Of a DNA stretch of 64,000 bases, positions 59,665 to 64,000 are shown one piece after another. The stretch spans positions 240,112 to 304,111 of the forward strand of contig NZ_JBHUEM010000001.1 of NCBI RefSeq assembly GCF_042680805.1, in the 5' to 3' direction. This DNA is from Bacillus_CJ salitolerans (GTDB lineage Bacteria > Bacillota > Bacilli > Bacillales > SA4). The position numbers and the translations under genes were made by a program. The notes beneath the pieces are model-generated. The model was not told where the DNA came from, made no database searches, and worked only from the letters and a program-made list of their open reading frames with translations. The stretch's first letter is position 1; every line of letters begins with the position of its first letter.

Positions 59665-61167
59665 ATGGATATAGAGACACTTTTGAGTTATGAATGGGGA
59701 GCGATGGGCCCAGAGTTTGTCATCCTTGGTGTTGCAACACTTCTCTCCTTACTAGACCTATTTTTAAAGCCAAGTATAGATCGAAAGCAATTTGCTTGGC
59801 TTGGTTTAGCTGGTATTATTGTGGCACTTGGAATACTATTTACTCAATTGGATCAACCAGTTGTTCAAATCCTTGAAAATACGTATAGATTAGACTCCTT
59901 TGCAAAAATATTTAAGCTTCTGTTATTAGTAGGGGCAGGACTTGTCATGCTTTTAGCTGCCGGCTATGAACCTAAAGAAAAGCTTGAATATAGAGGCGAG
60001 TTTTACTATCTGTTGTTAACCGCTTTACTTGGAGCCATGATGATGGCATCCAGTGCGGATTTAATAACACTCTTTGTTGGACTGGAGCTATTAACAATCT
60101 CTTCATATGTGTTGGTAGGTATAAGAAAACGCCATTTACCAACAAATGAAGCTGCAATGAAATATGTTATTAATGGTGGTATCTCTACCGCTATAACATT
60201 ATTTGGTATGAGTTATATATACGGTCTTACCGGATCTACAAATTTATTTGTCATAAGCCAGCAATTACGTGCTCTATTCTCTTCTGATTTAGAGTTCATA
60301 TCAGCTATTGCGTTCTTGTTAGTGTTTATTGGTCTTGCCTTTAAACTAGCAGCTGCCCCATTCCATATGTGGGCGCCTGATGTATATGAAGGCTCGCCAA
60401 TGCCTGTAACAGCATTTTTGAGTGTCGTTTCTAAGACCGCTGGTTTTATTATTGTGCTTCGCATTTTCTTGACTATTTTTTCATCAACACCAGCACAAGG
60501 TGGAACAACGAGCTTACTCATGGCAATGGGGGATTATATTGCCGTTCTTGCAGCCCTTACGATGATTCTAGGAAATGCTCTTGCATTAAAACAACGCAAT
60601 ATTAAGAGACTTTTTGCTTATTCAAGTATCGCGCATGCGGGGTATTTATTAGTTGCCTTTATTGCATTATCACCTTTTATGTTAGACTCAATATGGTTTT
60701 ACTTAGGCTCATATTTACTAATGAATCTAGGGGCCTTTGCGATTATTCAATTAATCGTTTCCAAAACAGGGAAAGAAGATATAAGTGAATTTGCAGGGTT
60801 ATACCGTAGATCCCCAATTATTGCGATTGCAATGGGAATCTTTATATTATCTCTTGCCGGAATCCCAGGTACAGCTGGATTTATGGCAAAGTTAAATATT
60901 TTCTTAGGTGCCCTCTTTATGGAACATTATGTTTTATCCGCTATTATGATTGGGGTAACAGTTGTTTCGTATATTTATTACTTTGGTCTATTAGGACAAA
61001 TATTTTTCCGTCCAGCAAGTGATAAAGAACCGATAAAGGCTGCACCTAGTCTTTTGATTGTGATGGTTCTATGTATTGTTGGTACAATAGCATTAGGTAT
61101 ATTCCCAGGTTTAGCTCTTGATCTCTACCATGGGAGTACAAATGTTTTAACAGACTTTTTTCAGTAA
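59665..61167 (+). CDS. nuoN: Complex I subunit NuoN
   Basis: The third antiporter-like subunit, 500 residues with about 14 helices: FVGLELLTISSYVLVG, AAAPFHMWAPDVYEGSPMPVTAF and FAYSSIAHAGYLL. GGTGAGGAG precedes the start. It ends the operon; no nuoE, nuoF or nuoG is present. Confidence 0.95.
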   Translation: MDIETLLSYEWGAMGPEFVILGVATLLSLLDLFLKPSIDRKQFAWLGLAGIIVALGILFTQLDQPVVQILENTYRLDSFAKIFKLLLLVGAGLVMLLAAGYEPKEKLEYRGEFYYLLLTALLGAMMMASSADLITLFVGLELLTISSYVLVGIRKRHLPTNEAAMKYVINGGISTAITLFGMSYIYGLTGSTNLFVISQQLRALFSSDLEFISAIAFLLVFIGLAFKLAAAPFHMWAPDVYEGSPMPVTAFLSVVSKTAGFIIVLRIFLTIFSSTPAQGGTTSLLMAMGDYIAVLAALTMILGNALALKQRNIKRLFAYSSIAHAGYLLVAFIALSPFMLDSIWFYLGSYLLMNLGAFAIIQLIVSKTGKEDISEFAGLYRRSPIIAIAMGIFILSLAGIPGTAGFMAKLNIFLGALFMEHYVLSAIMIGVTVVSYIYYFGLLGQIFFRPASDKEPIKAAPSLLIVMVLCIVGTIALGIFPGLALDLYHGSTNVLTDFFQ

Positions 61168-61196
61168 ATAACTGATTTGTCTTTGGACAATTGTTA

Positions 61197-61234
61197 AATA
61201 AAGGGGCTAACTATTTAGCTTCTTTATTTTTTTT
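61197..61234 (+). terminator. Terminator of the nuo operon
   Basis: AATAAAGGGGCTAA pairs with TTAGCTTCTTTATT at 12 of 14 positions over a 4-nt loop, followed by T residues. Confidence 0.85.
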
Positions 61235-61288
61235 ACACCTAACTAATTTTCATGAACTTGATTTAAATTAGAAATGGAGTTGAAGGAT

Positions 61289-61525
61289 ATGGTAAATGCA
61301 TTTTTTGGACAGCAAGCTTTACTAAGTATTATTTCACATTTAATATTCATCGTGATTACATGGTGGGCGCTTCAAGGACTACGTATTGACGCTCTCATTA
61401 AGGCAAACAAAGTTTTACAGGCTCGAATTTTGTTAATATTATTTACTATCGCGATTGGATCTACTGTTAGTAATTTCTTCCTAGATTACTTAATCTGGTC
61501 CCAGCAAATTCCTCTTTTATTCTAG
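61289..61525 (+). CDS. ywzB: DUF1146-family membrane protein (YwzB)
   Basis: A 78-residue protein with two membrane segments (about 8-27 and 43-66) and the family-like WWALQGLRIDALIKANKVLQARIL between them. ATG 61289 lies 9 nt after GGAG; ATG 61274 is in frame but lacks a site. YwzB occurs near ywmB and murAA in B. subtilis. The function is unknown. Confidence 0.8.
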   Translation: MVNAFFGQQALLSIISHLIFIVITWWALQGLRIDALIKANKVLQARILLILFTIAIGSTVSNFFLDYLIWSQQIPLLF

Positions 61526-61748
61526 GAGTAGCCTCAGGGAATACACAAAATTCCTCAAAATCTTAACAAAAACTATACATTTTTACTACGAACCAATGTG
61601 AATGTTTTCATTGATCCTTTCATATATTTTTTTGTCTTGATCTATTTAGATTTACCAGAAAAATTAATGTCAAATGATGACGACTTTTTCCACGTATGTT
61701 CACACCTAATCTGGCAAGAATGATTCTTAAGGAGAGGGAGTGAACGGA

Positions 61749-62492
61749 TTGAAAACATTGTTTATAAGGTTATGTATGCTTTGTATTTGCATGAGTGGTG
61801 TTATTGGGTATAAAACCATACAAGCAAGCGGGGAAGACCTGGAGGTACTGGAAATAGTAGACGAGCTAGAAGGTGAAAATGTCACGATATCGGAGTGGAG
61901 TCTATATACTAAAGAAGAGGTAAGTTCGGTCATTGATGAAAAAAGCTTTACGGAGAAAGTGACTGAATTACAGAGTAAGACCTCTGATTTTAAGTGGGAT
62001 TTTCAACATGGTCCGGATCGTTTTAAAGTAGTTGGAACAAAGGTTCATGATTCCGCATTCCAGGAGAAAATAATTCTATCTACAGCCCTCACAAACAATC
62101 ACTATTATACGTATCTTATTTACGAGGCAGTTGGAAGCGGTTGGAAACAAAATCAAAGTAAGGAATATTTTCCTGTTTTCACAAAGACAAAAGCCGACAT
62201 ATTTCAAGATAATCCCACAAATTTCTCTTGTGTAAAAGGGAATTTCAATGATACTATTGAAGGGGTTTTATTTGATGAAGCCAAAGGGCTTTTGAGTAAG
62301 TTTGATGCAGAATTAATAGAATATTTAAACGAAGAGACATTTGTCTCGGTCACTGCATATACTGAAAAGTGGGAAAATGTACTTCCTACCATGAATGGTA
62401 AAATGAACGTACAAATAGCCTTAAGAAAATTAGGATTGGGCGATAAGACTACGTTTGTAGTTAGCACACCAATCATTACGTCTGAATATTAA
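61749..62492 (+). CDS. ywmB: YwmB-family protein
   Basis: A secreted or membrane-attached protein of 247 residues, member of a family named for a TATA-box-binding-protein-like fold, function unknown, found before murAA and spoIID in spore formers. A signal peptide covers about 1-25 (IRLCMLCICMSGVIGYKTIQA). The fold region is not strongly marked. TTG 61749 lies 8 nt after AAGGAGAGGGAG; GTG 61740 overlaps that site. It is 31 bp from murAA. Confidence 0.82.
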   Translation: MKTLFIRLCMLCICMSGVIGYKTIQASGEDLEVLEIVDELEGENVTISEWSLYTKEEVSSVIDEKSFTEKVTELQSKTSDFKWDFQHGPDRFKVVGTKVHDSAFQEKIILSTALTNNHYYTYLIYEAVGSGWKQNQSKEYFPVFTKTKADIFQDNPTNFSCVKGNFNDTIEGVLFDEAKGLLSKFDAELIEYLNEETFVSVTAYTEKWENVLPTMNGKMNVQIALRKLGLGDKTTFVVSTPIITSEY

Positions 62493-62523
62493 TATAGAGA
62501 AATTGGACGCGGAGGGGAATACC

Positions 62524-63825
62524 TTGGAAAAAATCATCGTCCGCGGCGGTAGACAATTGAACGGTACTGTTAAGGTTGAAGGTGCAAAAAATGCCGTTCT
62601 GCCTGTCATCGCTGCATCCATTTTGGCAAGTGAAGGTAAAAGTGTCATTACTGATGTACCTGCTCTTTCGGATGTTTATACGATAAACGAAGTATTAAGA
62701 CAGTTAAATGCTGATGTTACATTTGATAATGGTCAAATTACTGTCGATGCATCGAAAGAGTTATTAACAGAAGCACCTTTTGAATATGTTCGAAAAATGC
62801 GTGCATCCGTGTTAGTGATGGGTTCACTATTAGCGCGCAGGGGCAAGGCGAGAATTGCATTACCAGGTGGTTGTGCAATTGGATCTCGCCCTATTGATCA
62901 GCATTTAAAGGGTTTTGAAGCTATGGGAGCTGAAGTAAAAGTTGGAAACGGCTATATCGAAGCTGAGGTTGAAGGACGATTGCACGGTGCAAAGGTCTAT
63001 TTTGATACACCAAGTGTCGGAGCAACCGAAAATGTAATGATGGCTGCTACTTTAGCAAAAGGTACCACAACACTAGAAAATTGTGCGAAAGAACCAGAAA
63101 TCGTTGACTTAGCGAATTATCTGAATAAGATGGGTGCTAAAATTCGCGGTGCTGGAACTGGAACAATTCGTATTGAAGGTGTTGAAAAGTTATACGGTGT
63201 TCAACACGCTGTAATTCCAGACCGAATAGAGGCAGGGACATTTATGGTTGCTGCAGCTATAACGGGTGGAAATGTATTTATTCAAGGAGCTGTACCAGAG
63301 CATTTAAGCTCATTAGTAGCGAAGCTTGAAGAAATGGGTGTCACCATTGTTGAAGAACATGATGGATTACGTGTTATTGGCCCAGAGACATTAAAAGCAA
63401 TTGACTTGAAGACTATGCCACATCCTGGGTTCCCAACAGATATGCAATCACAAATGATGGCACTACTTCTTAAAGCAAACGGAACGAGTATGATAACAGA
63501 GACTGTTTTTGAAAATCGTTTCATGCATGTTGAAGAATTCCGTCGCATGAATGGTGAAATTAAAATTGAAGGACGCTCAGTTATTATTAGTGGACCAGGT
63601 ACGCTACAAGGTGCAGAGGTAGCTGCAACAGACTTACGCGCTGGAGCTGCACTTATTATTGCAGGACTTGTAGCAGATGGTTATACTCGTGTAACAGAAT
63701 TAAAACACTTAGATCGCGGATATGTAAATTTCCATGGCAAACTCGCTGCCCTAGGAGCAGACATTGAGCGTATTAGCGAGGAAATTCCAATTCAAGAAGT
63801 GCAGGAAGCAAAAGTTTCTGAATAA
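62524..63825 (+). CDS. murAA: UDP-N-acetylglucosamine 1-carboxyvinyltransferase, main paralogue (MurAA)
   Basis: Same reaction as the paralogue at 530-1816. The 433-residue protein has Lys22, the catalytic Cys117 in PGGCAIGSRPIDQH and HPGFPTDMQSQMMALL, and is very close to B. subtilis MurAA. TTG 62524 follows GGAGGGG by 6 nt; the open frame from 62503 adds non-family residues. A terminator follows at 63834; spoIID is expected next but lies beyond the window. Confidence 0.96.
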   Translation: MEKIIVRGGRQLNGTVKVEGAKNAVLPVIAASILASEGKSVITDVPALSDVYTINEVLRQLNADVTFDNGQITVDASKELLTEAPFEYVRKMRASVLVMGSLLARRGKARIALPGGCAIGSRPIDQHLKGFEAMGAEVKVGNGYIEAEVEGRLHGAKVYFDTPSVGATENVMMAATLAKGTTTLENCAKEPEIVDLANYLNKMGAKIRGAGTGTIRIEGVEKLYGVQHAVIPDRIEAGTFMVAAAITGGNVFIQGAVPEHLSSLVAKLEEMGVTIVEEHDGLRVIGPETLKAIDLKTMPHPGFPTDMQSQMMALLLKANGTSMITETVFENRFMHVEEFRRMNGEIKIEGRSVIISGPGTLQGAEVAATDLRAGAALIIAGLVADGYTRVTELKHLDRGYVNFHGKLAALGADIERISEEIPIQEVQEAKVSE

Positions 63826-63833
63826 GTCCTTTT

Positions 63834-63862
63834 AAGAAGCCTAATTAAAGGCTTCTTTTTTG
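63834..63862 (+). terminator. Terminator after murAA
   Basis: AAGAAGCCT pairs perfectly with AGGCTTCTT over a 6-nt loop, followed by six T residues. The last 138 bp of the window show no gene. Confidence 0.88.
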
Positions 63863-64000
63863 TAAGTTAAGCGTACAATGTCAAATACTTTTTTTAAGTT
63901 TTAGGGTAACTCAAATACACTTACTGTAATATCCTTTTTTTACAAGTAACAATTAACCAAGTTATCTATGATATAGGTACCACTTTCTTGATTCAGAAAT

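Overview
This window is a stretch of low-GC Firmicute chromosome. Gene content and order match the murAB-rho-rpmE-tdk-prfA-prmC-spoIIR-ywlBCDEFG-glyA-upp-atp block of Bacillus, and the spoIIR and ywmB genes point to an endospore former. The source is a Bacillaceae member; the genus cannot be fixed from this sequence. Two MurA paralogues bracket the window, murAB at the left end and murAA at the right.

Layout. 1-529 holds a 12-unit, ~20-bp repeat array upstream of murAB. 530-5786 carries murAB, glpX, rho, rpmE and tdk. 5883-7083 carries a small lipoprotein and a RAYT transposase flanked by inverted repeats. 7161-15734 carries prfA, prmC, spoIIR, a GNAT gene, ywlC, mntP, ywlE, a chemoreceptor, rpiB and ywlG. 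15994-28432 is a complete C-P lyase island absent from the B. subtilis order: phnF, phnDCEE transporter, phnGHIJK, phnM, a hexapeptide acyltransferase, phnL, a GNAT and a PHP phosphoesterase. A divergent GNAT/MocR pair follows. 30579-33248 holds glyA, a 56-codon gene and upp. 33636-39031 is a compact glycan-assembly cluster (pyruvyl transferase, MurJ-like flippase, Wzy/ligase-like protein, Alg14/Alg13-like pair). Then come a reverse-strand VOC protein and a Vpr-like subtilase. 42431-49765 is the ATP synthase operon (atpZ-atpI-atpBEFHAGDC). 50273-61167 is an 11-gene complex I operon (nuoABCDHIJKLMN) without nuoEFG. ywzB, ywmB and murAA close the window.

How the genes work together. The phn island imports phosphonates, couples them to a ribose phosphate, breaks the C-P bond and probably recovers phosphate through a PHP enzyme instead of PhnP/PhnN. 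A perfect PhnF-type palindrome lies before phnF, and a spaced motif is shared by both phn promoter regions. Complex I and ATP synthase stand together as the respiratory block; a Rex-like site precedes atpZ. PrmC modifies PrfA. SpoIIR acts in sporulation signalling.

Most notable non-coding structures are the repeat array at 65-300, a DnaA-box cluster at ywlC, three families of small interspersed elements, a 13-bp perfect hairpin between atpE and atpF, and five 117-bp tandem repeats inside nuoC. Assignments rest on reading the sequence and on memory of protein families; no searches were run.
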